Origin: Sphingobacteriaceae bacterium DW12
GTDB taxonomy: Bacteria > Bacteroidota > Bacteroidia > Sphingobacteriales > Sphingobacteriaceae
DNA length: 64,000 nucleotides
Direction: 5' to 3'
Assembly: GCA_000783305.1 (NCBI GenBank)
Contig: JROE01000008.1
Coordinates: 1-64,000, forward strand
Part shown: positions 53,282 to 62,660 of the stretch, in pieces
How the letters are laid out: the number at the start of each line of letters is the position of its first letter
How positions within the stretch are numbered: position 1 is the first letter of the stretch
Program-made: the position numbers and the translations under genes
Notes under the pieces: generated by a model
The model's input: the letters and a program-made list of their open reading frames with translations, nothing else
Database searches by the model: none
Told to the model about the DNA's origin: nothing

Positions 53282-54457
53282 TTACATATCGCGCTCGACA
53301 TCTTTATCGCCGCGTCCAGATACATTGACGATAGCCAACGAATTTTTATTTTTAAGTAGTTTGATGGCTAAAGCTACAGCGTGAGCACTTTCTATGGCTG
53401 TGGTGATGCCTTCAAGTTTTGACAATAGTTTGTATGCTGATACAGCCTCTTGATCTGTGACAGGATAATATTTGGCTCTATCTGAATCTTTGAGGAAAGC
53501 ATGTTGGGGAGATATACCTGGATAATCTAATCCTGCTGCTATCGATTTAGAGGGGATAGGATTCCCTTCGGCATCTACAAGGCAATAGGACTTAGTTCCT
53601 TGGAAGACAGTTGGTTTTCCGAATGTGAGGGTAGCTGCGGTGTTTGGGTACTGCCCATCACCACCACCCTCGGCACCGTGAATTTCGACCTCGGTATCAT
53701 CTAAGAAGGCTGAAAAAAGACCAATTGCATTGGAACCCCCACCGACGGATGCAAAAATGCTATCTGGTAATCGATTTTCAAAATCCAAAATCTGTTGCCT
53801 GGCTTCTTGACCTATTACTGATTGAAAATAACCTACCATTTTGGGGTAGGGGTGAGGCCCGACATGTGAACCAAGTAAGTAAAATGAATCTGGATTTTCG
53901 ATGTAATAGCCCAATGCTGCATCGACTGCATCTTTAAGTGTGCGACTTCCCAATTCTGTGGGTATAACCTCCGCACCTAATAGGTGCATACGACGTACAT
54001 TGAGTGCTTGACGCTCTACGTCTATTGCACCCATGAATACTTTGCAGGGTATGCCAAGTAATGCGGCGGCGGTCGCGGTGGCGACGCCGTGTTGTCCAGC
54101 TCCAGTCTCGGCGATGATTTCCTTTGCTCCCATCTTTTTAGCGAGTAGTATCTGACCGATGCAATTGTTTATTTTATGTGAACCTGTATGATTAAGATCT
54201 TCTCGTTTCAAGTATATTTTGGAGCCGACATACTCACTTAAATTCTTAGCATAAAACAGGGCAGATGGTCGTCCCACATAATTCTTTAGAAGTTGAACAA
54301 ACTCGGTTTTGAATTCGTCTGTGTCAGCTTGTTGATCAAAGAAATCAGATAACTGCTGCAGTTGTTTTTCTAGGACGGGTGGAATATATGCTCCCCCATA
54401 TTCTCCATAGGTGCCTTGATGCACCAGCATCTTTGGATTAGGTTTTACTTCTATCAT
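53282..54457 (-). CDS. trpB: Tryptophan synthase beta subunit
   Basis: 391 residues, usual TrpB1 length. PLP lysine K95 in LNHTGSHKINNCIGQ, catalytic E117 in IIAETGAGQHGVATA, phosphate-binding GGGSN at 239-243, and the C-terminal SGRGDKD. It joins indole and serine to make tryptophan, normally fed by TrpA through a channel. No trpA or other trp gene is adjacent, so it is either part of a dispersed pathway or a second copy. Cytoplasmic. A close-to-consensus -7 element (TAGTATTTG) lies about 65 bases upstream. Confidence 0.95.
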   Translation of the reverse strand: MIEVKPNPKMLVHQGTYGEYGGAYIPPVLEKQLQQLSDFFDQQADTDEFKTEFVQLLKNYVGRPSALFYAKNLSEYVGSKIYLKREDLNHTGSHKINNCIGQILLAKKMGAKEIIAETGAGQHGVATATAAALLGIPCKVFMGAIDVERQALNVRRMHLLGAEVIPTELGSRTLKDAVDAALGYYIENPDSFYLLGSHVGPHPYPKMVGYFQSVIGQEARQQILDFENRLPDSIFASVGGGSNAIGLFSAFLDDTEVEIHGAEGGGDGQYPNTAATLTFGKPTVFQGTKSYCLVDAEGNPIPSKSIAAGLDYPGISPQHAFLKDSDRAKYYPVTDQEAVSAYKLLSKLEGITTAIESAHAVALAIKLLKNKNSLAIVNVSGRGDKDVERDM

Positions 54458-54812
54458 GTTGGTATTGTTGATTATCGTGTTTTTTTGTTGAGCACTAAAT
54501 ATATTACTTTTTTGTCAAATACTAGTTTAAAATATGTCTAGGCTAGTCCTTAGGAAATATTACATAAAAATTTCCGATCTATAGGCTATCCTTATCGATG
54601 AAGTTATTCATTCGTATTTCACATCAAAAAATACATTCATCAAAAAATGAAATTGTGAGTCTATGTTGAGGAAACTGATGTGGATGAGATTATATCTTCT
54701 TGGAAGATTGGTCATAAATTTGAATTGATTTTTTTACAGGCATACATGTATTTATTGTTAATTTAGTGATTCTAGCAGAATAATTGGTAAAAGAACACAG
54801 CAATATGCATGT
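54458..54812. other. 355-base divergent intergenic region
   Basis: AT-rich region between divergent trpB and the methyltransferase gene; it must contain both promoters. I see short repeats of CATCAAAAAAT (54622 and 54635) but no gene, RNA or strong hairpin. Confidence 0.4.
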
Positions 54813-55439
54813 ATGAGCAAAGAAAGTGATAGACCCGAATTTTGGGAGACGGCCTTTACTGAGAAGAAGGAAATGTGGGGATTAGAGCCTGCCAAATCAG
54901 CGATATTGGCTAGGGATATGTTTGCACAAAAGTCACTGAAGAATATTTTAATTCCCGGAATTGGTTACGGACGTAATGCGCGAGTATTTATAGAAAACGG
55001 AATGTCCGTAACCGGAATAGAGATTTCAAATACCGCTATAGAAATGGCCAAAAAGTATTATGATTCAGAAATCGTAATTCATCATGGGTCTGTAAATGAT
55101 ATGCCTTTTGATGAAAGGGAATATGATGGTATATTTTGCTATGCTTTGATTCATCTTTTGGATAGCAGAGAAAGGGAAAAGGTAATTCGTGATTGCTATA
55201 ATCAGCTTCGTATTGGAGGTTATATGATTTTCACGGCCATATCCAAGGCGGCACATAGCTATGGACAGGGTAAGTTTGTTAGTAAAGACCGCTATGAAAT
55301 ATTTGATGGTGTAAATATGTTTTTCTACGATAAGGACTCCATAGAGACAGAGTTTGGTGGTGCTGGATTATTTGAAATTATAGACATTCAGGAAAACCAG
55401 CCATTCTTTATGATAAAATGCCGAAAAGAGAATGTTTGA
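54813..55439 (+). CDS. SAM-dependent class I methyltransferase
   Basis: 208 residues. Motif I ILIPGIGYGRNARVFIENG, acidic loop GIEISNTAIEMAKKYY, motif IV region EREYDGIFCYALIHLL and post-motif LRIGGYMIFTAI give a Rossmann-type methyltransferase. FWETAFTEKKEMWGLEPA at the start resembles the thiopurine methyltransferase/TehB-like group that detoxifies small molecules. Acceptor unknown. Cytoplasmic single gene. Confidence 0.85.
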   Translation: MSKESDRPEFWETAFTEKKEMWGLEPAKSAILARDMFAQKSLKNILIPGIGYGRNARVFIENGMSVTGIEISNTAIEMAKKYYDSEIVIHHGSVNDMPFDEREYDGIFCYALIHLLDSREREKVIRDCYNQLRIGGYMIFTAISKAAHSYGQGKFVSKDRYEIFDGVNMFFYDKDSIETEFGGAGLFEIIDIQENQPFFMIKCRKENV

Positions 55440-55555
55440 TTATGGAGCAGGAGCTGTCATGGTGGAGGGAGTGCTGATCGTTATCTAGGTGAAAAAAAAC
55501 GGATATGGATGCAAATGGTAACCTGATTATTAAAAGATGTTAAGTGAGATTAATT

Positions 55556-55855
55556 ATGGAACTTGGAAATGAAGGAGATAAATCGAAACGATTAAGCGTT
55601 AGATTGTTAGGGGTGTTGTATGTGCTGGTGTTATTTTGTTTGGTTATTAGCTTTCCTTCGGAAAATGATCAGTTTGTAGTTCCTATTTATTATTTAATAA
55701 TAATGCTGGTACTGCAATCGAGTTTTATGCTGTACTACAAAACTAAGCTGCGGTCGGCGGCGGGGATTATTCTAATCTTGGTATTGGCCTTGCTTATAAT
55801 CTTTGGACTATTTTTTTATTACATAACCGGATTGGCCGCTGCTTTTAAGAATTGA
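55556..55855 (+). CDS. Small membrane protein, unknown
   Basis: 99 residues from ATG 55556 (a GTG at 55544 is possible). A charged N-terminus (MELGNEGDKSKR) is followed by three membrane helices (LLGVLYVLVLFCLVI, PIYYLIIMLVLQSSFML, AAGIILILVLALLIIFGLFFYYI). No family recognised. It ends five bases before the next gene, so the two form a bicistron. Confidence 0.65.
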   Translation: MELGNEGDKSKRLSVRLLGVLYVLVLFCLVISFPSENDQFVVPIYYLIIMLVLQSSFMLYYKTKLRSAAGIILILVLALLIIFGLFFYYITGLAAAFKN

Positions 55856-55859
55856 TATT

Positions 55860-56495
55860 ATGAATATTCTGAATAAGGTATATTGTATATTGATTATCGT
55901 GACATCAATCCTATCGGTAGTCGCTATCCGCAATGTAGGTCAAAAAGTTAATTATAGCACGCATTGTTTTACGGCTGTACCTATCAAAGTCAGAGAACTA
56001 TATTTGAAGGATCGTCGGAGTGAAGATTTTGGAAATTTTGAGTATCCGAGTGCTGAGTACTTTGCATGGAAGTTATTTTATCCATCTGTGGATAATAATT
56101 TCATAAACTATCCAGATTCTCTCTATATAAATTATTTCTCCTATGTCGACACCTCTTTTTATCGTGCTGTACTGCCTATTGCAGACTTTGAACCGGAAGT
56201 TTGGAAAGATTACAAGAAATTAAAGCAATACAATACCTTCAGTGTCGGCATAGCTAATGATGGGTGGGTGATGCTATGGTGTACAAATGATGTCTTGGGT
56301 ACAAAGCTGCTTTTAAGAACGCAAATTAAGGCAAGTGAACCGAATAAAGGAGATTTATTTTACATTAAGCAGTACGACAAAGCGGGATACATCGGGGAAA
56401 TGTTTAAAAGCCTGAGTGATAGTATTCGGACGAATATAGCAAACCGATACTATTTAACGGATTATAAAGATAGCGTAGCGTACGAACTTCTGTAA
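55860..56495 (+). CDS. Membrane-anchored protein, unknown
   Basis: 211 residues. One N-terminal helix (YCILIIVTSILSVVAI) and then an exported soluble domain rich in aromatic residues (EYFAWKLFYPSVDNNFINYPDSLYINYFSY). No motif I can name. Cotranscribed with the small membrane protein at 55556; the two may form a membrane pair. Confidence 0.65.
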   Translation: MNILNKVYCILIIVTSILSVVAIRNVGQKVNYSTHCFTAVPIKVRELYLKDRRSEDFGNFEYPSAEYFAWKLFYPSVDNNFINYPDSLYINYFSYVDTSFYRAVLPIADFEPEVWKDYKKLKQYNTFSVGIANDGWVMLWCTNDVLGTKLLLRTQIKASEPNKGDLFYIKQYDKAGYIGEMFKSLSDSIRTNIANRYYLTDYKDSVAYELL

Positions 56496-56573
56496 ACATG
56501 CCCTCATAAAGGGGTGTTTCAAAAATGGGACATCGACTTATTTTGACTTGAAGGATTGTAACTATTCTATCGG

Positions 56574-57539
56574 TTATTGTGTTGATTGATTAATGCCATG
56601 ATAGTGGATAAGCATAGTGGGGTTAGATAAGAAAGTATAGATAGCTTCGTACGTTGGTACGTCTAGCTGATAGCGTTCGGCTTCTCTTACAATATAACCC
56701 GTAAGGGACTCCACTTCAGTATTTCCTTTATTACTGATGAAATCTGAATGCATGGATGTCGTATTGGTAGGTGGGGCGTCGCGAAGTATGTCGATTGATT
56801 TTTGCTGTATATCTTTCGGGAGTTTGATATTTTTCAATTCAGCTAGTTGACAAATCTCGGAAAGGAGACTTGTGTAGATTTTTCTATATTCGAGGTTGTT
56901 TATAATCTCGCCAAAAGATTTGTTGACATATGAAGTGGCGGTAGCAGCTGCAGAGATAAAAATAAATTTAAGCCAAACGGCGTTCCAGATATTGGAGGTT
57001 AACAGAGCGCTAATACCGGCTTCTGAAAATAATGTATGTAAATAATCTAAGCGGGCATCCTGCTCGTCTTGGAGTCCAAAAGTAATCGTTTTGAACGTAG
57101 AGAAACAGGCTATTTGTCCAGGGGCTATAAGTCTTGTGATAATGTTGGCGCACCCTTCAGCAACTAGATTGAACGGAAATATTTTTTGGATACGATACTT
57201 GCTATCCACACCATTTAACAAGGGCAGGAAAACAGTGATCTCATCTACACAGGGGGATAGCATTTTGACGGTGTTCTCCAAGTCGTAGCTTTTGGTACAT
57301 AAAATGATATAGTGTACCTTTTTAAGATGATTAATAGTTTCTGACGCGGATGTAGGTCGAGTGGTAAATGTCAATTCTCCATCTTGGATTCGAATGCCAT
57401 CTCTTTTGATTGCATCTAAGTTGGTCCCACGAGCTAAAAAATGAATTTTAATTTGCGGGCTTTCTTCGAACCGCTTGGCGAGTAATCCGCCGAAGAATCC
57501 TCCAATGCCCCCAATTCCGACTATAAGAATATCTATCAT
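56574..57539 (-). CDS. 2-dehydropantoate 2-reductase family protein
   Basis: 321 residues. N-terminal NADPH-binding VGIGGIGGFFGGLL (Rossmann G-x-G-x-x-G), CTKSYDLENTV, PLLNGVDS; the C-terminal helical domain carries the conserved lysine K191 (WLKFIFISA) and TSMHSDFISNKGNTEVESLTGYIVREAERYQLDVPTYEAIY with the substrate-binding S and E. PanE reduces ketopantoate to pantoate for coenzyme A synthesis; several ApbA/PanE paralogues have other substrates, so a specific symbol is withheld. A -7 box TAAATTTG (57590-57583) lies 44 bases upstream. Confidence 0.85.
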   Translation of the reverse strand: MIDILIVGIGGIGGFFGGLLAKRFEESPQIKIHFLARGTNLDAIKRDGIRIQDGELTFTTRPTSASETINHLKKVHYIILCTKSYDLENTVKMLSPCVDEITVFLPLLNGVDSKYRIQKIFPFNLVAEGCANIITRLIAPGQIACFSTFKTITFGLQDEQDARLDYLHTLFSEAGISALLTSNIWNAVWLKFIFISAAATATSYVNKSFGEIINNLEYRKIYTSLLSEICQLAELKNIKLPKDIQQKSIDILRDAPPTNTTSMHSDFISNKGNTEVESLTGYIVREAERYQLDVPTYEAIYTFLSNPTMLIHYHGINQSTQ

Positions 57540-57765
57540 ACCGATTTTGCTTATTGGTGTACTTAAAAAATATGCTAATGCCCAAATTTACATAATTAAA
57601 TGCTAGGAATATTGTCCAATACTTGATATCTAAGCGATGTAATTTGCTTGTGCTGACTATGACGTTATTTAGGAAAATGGTTGTTATAGAATAGTTTGGT
57701 GGTATTGCGAATACCCTTTATGGAAGAGTAAGTTTACAGAAATGTAAAATAAATAATAAAGTCTA

Positions 57766-57794
57766 TTGATTTAGTAGATTTTATTGTATGTTTG
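57766..57794 (+). promoter_or_regulatory. Candidate promoter of the susC/susD/DoxX operon
   Basis: TTG (57766-57768), 18-base spacer, TATGTTTG (57787-57794) fits the Bacteroidota consensus. The resulting leader would be about 375 bases. Confidence 0.35.
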
Positions 57795-58067
57795 TGTTTA
57801 TATACTAATTAGTACTATTATTTGTGTTGGGAATTTTCCTGTTATTGGAATCCAGGCACCTCACTAAAGCGAATTAATAATGAATGTAATACTTATTTTT
57901 ACTTAAGAACATGAAAACACAAACCTTTACCACCCTTCTTCCGTTATTAGACCTTCATGTATTACGAATGCATTGTTCCATGTGCATGTGTTAGTATACT
58001 GATCCACCTCCATATTTATAAGTAATAATTAGAGATACCCTAAGGGTGTCATGGAGTTTTTATACCC

Positions 58068-58164
58068 CAAAAAAGGGAAGTATACGATACTTCCCTCAAT
58101 GGTCTCATATCAACAACAAGTGTCCAATTGGCGTTGTGGCTTGTTATTGAAATTTTATATTAAA
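58068..58164 (-). ncRNA. Putative antisense RNA in the susC leader
   Basis: On the minus strand the hairpin AGGGAAGTAT/ATACTTCCCT (58096-58074, 10-bp stem, 3-base loop) is followed by TTTTTT, a complete rho-independent terminator, yet no minus-strand gene lies upstream of it. A minus-strand -7 box TATTTTTG (58178-58171) overlaps the susC start region and would give an RNA of about 95 bases. Antisense sRNAs beside susC homologues are known in Bacteroides PULs. The terminator is clear; the promoter is weak evidence. Confidence 0.4.
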
Positions 58165-58177
58165 ACCACTCAAAAAT

Positions 58178-61100
58178 ATGAAAAATATTACTAGAAACCG
58201 TGTTTTTAGTACACTTCTTTGTATGGTCTTCTTGTATGGAACCCATACGTTGGCTCAAGCCCAGTCGACTCCTTTAATAAATGCTTCGATTGCGGGAAAA
58301 GTAATCGATTCGCTTACACGCAGCCCAATTGCTGGAGCTACGGTGCGGCTCGAAGCCGTAACTCATCAAGTACAGACGGACGAATTGGGAAACTTTAAGC
58401 TTGTAACTGGACAAAAGCTTCCCGCCACTGTGATTGTCAGTGTCGTGGGATATACCAAACGGACTGTCGTTATTAGATCATCGCCAACGGTCATTGTACT
58501 GTCGCAAAATCAAGATTTTCTTGACGAGGTTGTGGTAGTAGGTTACGCTCAAAAGCGTCGCTCTTCAGAAACAGGTGCAATCACCGAATTGAAGGGTAAG
58601 GCATTGGAGTATCAGGGGGGTGTCAGTCTTAGTGAGAAAATACAGGGACTAGCCCCAGGTCTACAAATTGCATCTGCTTCGGGAGTAGAAGGAGGGTCAG
58701 CATTAGTCAGGCTGCGTGGAGCAACATCAATTAATGCTAATAATGATCCTTTGTATATTATTGATGGTGTGTTCATCAATAGTCGGTCGCTTCAGAATGT
58801 AAATGCAGGTGGGCAAAATATAAATCCACTGGCCGATATCAACCCTGCGGATATCGAATCAATTGAAATCTTTAAAGATGCAAATGCGACAGCAATGTAT
58901 GGTTCGCGGGGAGCTAATGGCGTTATAATCGTTACGACTAAGAGAGGTAAACGCAATGCGGCAACACGTATAAATATTAATTCTGTCATTGGTAAAGCGG
59001 TGACGCCTAAGGTCTGGAATTTAGTAACTGGACCGGAGCATGCTTTGGTCCTCAACCAACAGTGGGTAAACGACGGTAAGAGCTACGAAAGCAGACCCTA
59101 TCGACCAGCAAGTGAAGGTGGTGCCGGCAATCCAGAGGATCAAGGTACATACGACAGGCTGAGTTTGATTTTTCGTGACCCAGTACAGACTACCCACAAT
59201 TTATCTGTAGCGGGGGGAGGAGAGAAAACCTCGTTCTTTCTAAGTGGAGAATTTACCAAACAACCCTCTATTTTAAAATTGCAGGATTTTAATCGTCTTT
59301 CATTCCGGACGAACCTCGACCATCAGATTAGTTCGGTATTTTCCATAGGGACCAGTATTGCATATAGTAGTACCGAACGAGAGACTGTGCCGACAGGTGA
59401 TACGGGGGGAATTACAAATACGGGGTTACACACACCTACATTAACGCCTCTATTTAATTCAGATGGAACTTTTAACAGAGGAGAGCGATTTAATAATCCG
59501 TATGTATTACTCGAAAATAGCAATAGCCATGCTTATGGCAAACATTTAATTGGAAACGTATTTGCTAAATGGAATATCCTTAAGAATTTGAGTTTCAAGT
59601 CTTCTTTTAGTTTAGATGACAATTCCTATAATGAGGTCATTTACTACAACGCGAATCTTAATCAGGGTTTGGCAACCAACGGAAGTGGCCGTGATGTGCT
59701 TTCGACGGAGACTACTTGGGTGGCAGAGCAATTGCTTAATTATATTCCTTTGTCCAATCAACAGCATTTTCTTTCTATTTTCCTTGGTAATACTTTGCAA
59801 CGTGGCTTTATCAGTAGAGCCTCTTTAACTGGTACCAATTATCCCAGTACACAGTTTACGACTATCTCTTCTGCAGCAGTGACTACTGCTTCTGCGACAG
59901 GTAGGCTCTATAACGGGTTAATCTCTTATTTTGGAGGTGTCAATTATACTTTCAGAGATAGATATAGTCTGGATGCTAATGTTCGGACTGATGCTTCGTC
60001 ACGTTTTGGCGCTAACAATCGATGGGCAACATTCCCTTCTATAGGTGCTGCGTGGAATATCGCGAAGGAGAGTTTTGTGCGTCAAAATTTAGAATTTGTG
60101 AATACACTACAATTGAAGGGGAGTATCGGATGGACCGGAAATCAAGGTATTCCTGATTTCTCTTCGCAGTTGCTTTGGACTGGAGGTAATAATTACCTTG
60201 ATAAACCTGGTGTGGCACCGACACAATTGGGTAATGAAAACCTAAAATGGGAGACAACGAGGCAATGGAATGTGGGGTTGGAAACATCCTTGTTGAACCG
60301 GCGATTAAGCTTAAATATAGATCTGTATAATAAATATACGCGCGATTTGCTTTTAGAGGTTCCTACTCCAGCAAAGACTGGTTTTAGTTCTTCGTATCAA
60401 AATTTTGGAGAGATTAGTAATAAAGGTTTTGAGATTGAATTGAAGACGCTAAATATTACAAATGATAATTTTCAATGGAACACGACTTTTAATATTTCTC
60501 ACAATAAAAATAAAGTTGAAAAACTATCTAAGTCATTTACGCAATATAATAGGGACTGGGTGCGGATTGAGGAAGGCTACCCATTATACTCTTTCTGGCT
60601 GTACAAGCAATTGTATGTCGATTCACAAACGGGCAACGCCGTTTATGATGACTCACGGACAGGTGATGGAAAGATCACTGTTGATGATCGTCAGATAGTT
60701 GGCAATGCTTGGCCATCCATTTATGGAAGTCTGACCAATCAACTGAGCTATAAGAATTTTTCATTTGCATTTAATCTTTATTTCTCGCAGGGTAATAAGG
60801 TGTTCAACATGAATCGATATTTTCAGGAACATGCAGGGAGTAGGGGTACCTCTTGGTCCATGTTGTCCAGTATGCTTCGCAGTTGGCAAGAACCGGGAGA
60901 CGTGACGGATATTCCGCGTGTCACGACTTTGCAAAATGCAGACGGAAGCTATAATCACAATTATGAAAGTAGCCGATTTCTGGAAGATGCTTCTTTTATC
61001 CGATTGAAGTATATCAATATCGGATATACGTTCCCAACGGCACTGCTTGGAAAACAGCATGTGATTAAAAAACTGGGTCTCTATTTCAATGCGACAAACC

Positions 61101-61243
61101 TCTTGACATTTACGGGTTACAGTGGGCCAGATCCCGAGGTAAATGTGGCGCAAAGCCAGGCGGGGGCAACAGTGCAGGGGTTAGATTTTTCTATGCCTCC
61201 ACATGCACGGGTCTATCAGTTTGGGGTTAACTTGACTTTGTAA
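58178..61243 (+). CDS. SusC/RagA-family TonB-dependent receptor (second)
   Basis: 1021 residues with signal peptide (to LAQAQ). Carboxypeptidase-regulatory-like domain (IAGKVIDSLTRSPIAGATVRLEA), TonB box (DEVVVVGYAQKRR), plug (SGVEGGSALVRLRGATSINANNDPLYIIDG...NADIESIEIFKDA-like stretch to AMYGSRGANGVIIVTTKRG), barrel to VYQFGVNLTL. It imports a ligand held by the SusD partner. No glycoside hydrolase is nearby, so the substrate class is open. Confidence 0.95.
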   Translation: MKNITRNRVFSTLLCMVFLYGTHTLAQAQSTPLINASIAGKVIDSLTRSPIAGATVRLEAVTHQVQTDELGNFKLVTGQKLPATVIVSVVGYTKRTVVIRSSPTVIVLSQNQDFLDEVVVVGYAQKRRSSETGAITELKGKALEYQGGVSLSEKIQGLAPGLQIASASGVEGGSALVRLRGATSINANNDPLYIIDGVFINSRSLQNVNAGGQNINPLADINPADIESIEIFKDANATAMYGSRGANGVIIVTTKRGKRNAATRININSVIGKAVTPKVWNLVTGPEHALVLNQQWVNDGKSYESRPYRPASEGGAGNPEDQGTYDRLSLIFRDPVQTTHNLSVAGGGEKTSFFLSGEFTKQPSILKLQDFNRLSFRTNLDHQISSVFSIGTSIAYSSTERETVPTGDTGGITNTGLHTPTLTPLFNSDGTFNRGERFNNPYVLLENSNSHAYGKHLIGNVFAKWNILKNLSFKSSFSLDDNSYNEVIYYNANLNQGLATNGSGRDVLSTETTWVAEQLLNYIPLSNQQHFLSIFLGNTLQRGFISRASLTGTNYPSTQFTTISSAAVTTASATGRLYNGLISYFGGVNYTFRDRYSLDANVRTDASSRFGANNRWATFPSIGAAWNIAKESFVRQNLEFVNTLQLKGSIGWTGNQGIPDFSSQLLWTGGNNYLDKPGVAPTQLGNENLKWETTRQWNVGLETSLLNRRLSLNIDLYNKYTRDLLLEVPTPAKTGFSSSYQNFGEISNKGFEIELKTLNITNDNFQWNTTFNISHNKNKVEKLSKSFTQYNRDWVRIEEGYPLYSFWLYKQLYVDSQTGNAVYDDSRTGDGKITVDDRQIVGNAWPSIYGSLTNQLSYKNFSFAFNLYFSQGNKVFNMNRYFQEHAGSRGTSWSMLSSMLRSWQEPGDVTDIPRVTTLQNADGSYNHNYESSRFLEDASFIRLKYINIGYTFPTALLGKQHVIKKLGLYFNATNLLTFTGYSGPDPEVNVAQSQAGATVQGLDFSMPPHARVYQFGVNLTL

Positions 61244-61284
61244 TCAACAGTTTCTTTCACGATTTGATCATAAATACATTAAAA

Positions 61285-62649
61285 ATGAAAACACAATATC
61301 AGGCTATATTACAGTTTCTGTTGGTCACTACTTTGTTGTTTGGACTCAGCGGTTGTTCGGATTATTTTTTAGACGTTGATCCTACGCAATCCATTTCGGG
61401 TAATACGATTGTTGTTGATCAAAATACAGCCGAGACGGCTGTACTGGGCGTTTATAGTGCATTACAATCACGTTTGTACTATGGCGGTGATGGATATGCA
61501 GCAATGGCTTACCTATCGGGAGGAGATCATATTTGGGTTGGGACACTCAATTACTACAATTCTTTTCCGGTCCACGAATATCGACCAGATAATACCTTGA
61601 TTAATAACGTCTGGTATGATATCTATAAGGTGGTGAACGGTGCGAACAATGTTATCGAAAAGGTGGCGGCCTTGAGCAATGAATCAATCGCTAACGATGC
61701 GCGGAATAAATTTACGGGAGAGGCTTACTTTCTACGCGCTTTGGCTTTCTTTGATTTAGCAAAAGCATGGGGCAATATTCCGATTGTATTGCAAGCTACA
61801 AAATCACCTTCGGATTTTAACGGTACCCAACAAAGTGACCAAAAGACAGTATATGCCCAAGTATTAAAAGATTTGGATCAGGCGGAGACGTTGTTGCCGA
61901 CGACTGTGGATCGAAATCGAGTCACTAAGAATACGGTATATGCACTTAAATCGAAGGTGTATCTCTATCTTGAAAATTGGGATAAAGCGACTGAGTATGC
62001 TAGCAAAATTATTAATAATGCAAATTATGAACTCATCTCGTGGCCGACAATTCTGGCGGGCCTGAATACCAAAGAGTCTATTTTTGAGCTGGCTTTTTCG
62101 GCTGCTGATCAAAGCGCGCACTTTGGGTCATGGTCGAGTCTCAGTTACCGTAATCAATATGGCCCTAGCGCGGAGGTCTATCAATTTTTGCAACAAACTG
62201 AGGTAGGTGGGGATCGTAAAGCTTTGATTGTAGACAATTCTACTCCAACAATTCGTAATTATTTTATACAAAAATTGTACTGGCGCTCGTCGGGGGATAA
62301 TCCGACTTATATTCTGCGTCTAGCTGAACAATATCTAATTCGAGCCGAAGCACGTGCAAAAAATGCCACTGTTGATTTAGAGGGGGCACTTTCCGACCTG
62401 AATGCAGTGCGTAGACGTGCAAATGTCGGTGTAAAACTACTTACGACTAAAGAAGTATTATTGACAGATATAGAGCAAGAGCGGAGGGCGGAGTTTGCCT
62501 TAGAGCCACATAGATGGTTTGATTTGGTGCGTACGGGTAGGGCAGCGGCTGTATTGGGGGTGACCGACCAGCGTAAGTGGATTTTCCCTATTCCCTATAA
62601 TGATGTGGAAGTAGATGCTGATCTGGTACAGAATCCAGGATATGAATAA
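61285..62649 (+). CDS. SusD/RagB-family lipoprotein (second)
   Basis: 454 residues from ATG 61285 (the frame opens at a TTG, 61264). Lipobox GLSGC (Cys24). NTAETAVLGVYSALQSRLYYGG at the start, FTGEAYFLRALAFFDLAKAWGNIPIVLQ in the middle, and IEQERRAEFALEPHRWFDLVRTGRAAAVLG at the end are SusD hallmarks. It is the surface lid for the SusC at 58178, 41 bases downstream of it. Confidence 0.95.
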   Translation: MKTQYQAILQFLLVTTLLFGLSGCSDYFLDVDPTQSISGNTIVVDQNTAETAVLGVYSALQSRLYYGGDGYAAMAYLSGGDHIWVGTLNYYNSFPVHEYRPDNTLINNVWYDIYKVVNGANNVIEKVAALSNESIANDARNKFTGEAYFLRALAFFDLAKAWGNIPIVLQATKSPSDFNGTQQSDQKTVYAQVLKDLDQAETLLPTTVDRNRVTKNTVYALKSKVYLYLENWDKATEYASKIINNANYELISWPTILAGLNTKESIFELAFSAADQSAHFGSWSSLSYRNQYGPSAEVYQFLQQTEVGGDRKALIVDNSTPTIRNYFIQKLYWRSSGDNPTYILRLAEQYLIRAEARAKNATVDLEGALSDLNAVRRRANVGVKLLTTKEVLLTDIEQERRAEFALEPHRWFDLVRTGRAAAVLGVTDQRKWIFPIPYNDVEVDADLVQNPGYE

Positions 62650-62660
62650 TCGTAATTAAG

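Larger units (their letters stand above)
57540..58177. other. 638-base region upstream of the second susC
   Basis: No gene. It holds the panE-like promoter (57583-57590), a candidate susC promoter (57766-57794) with an unusually long leader of about 375 bases, a strong minus-strand terminator (58074-58096) and a possible minus-strand -7 box at the susC start codon. Confidence 0.5.
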
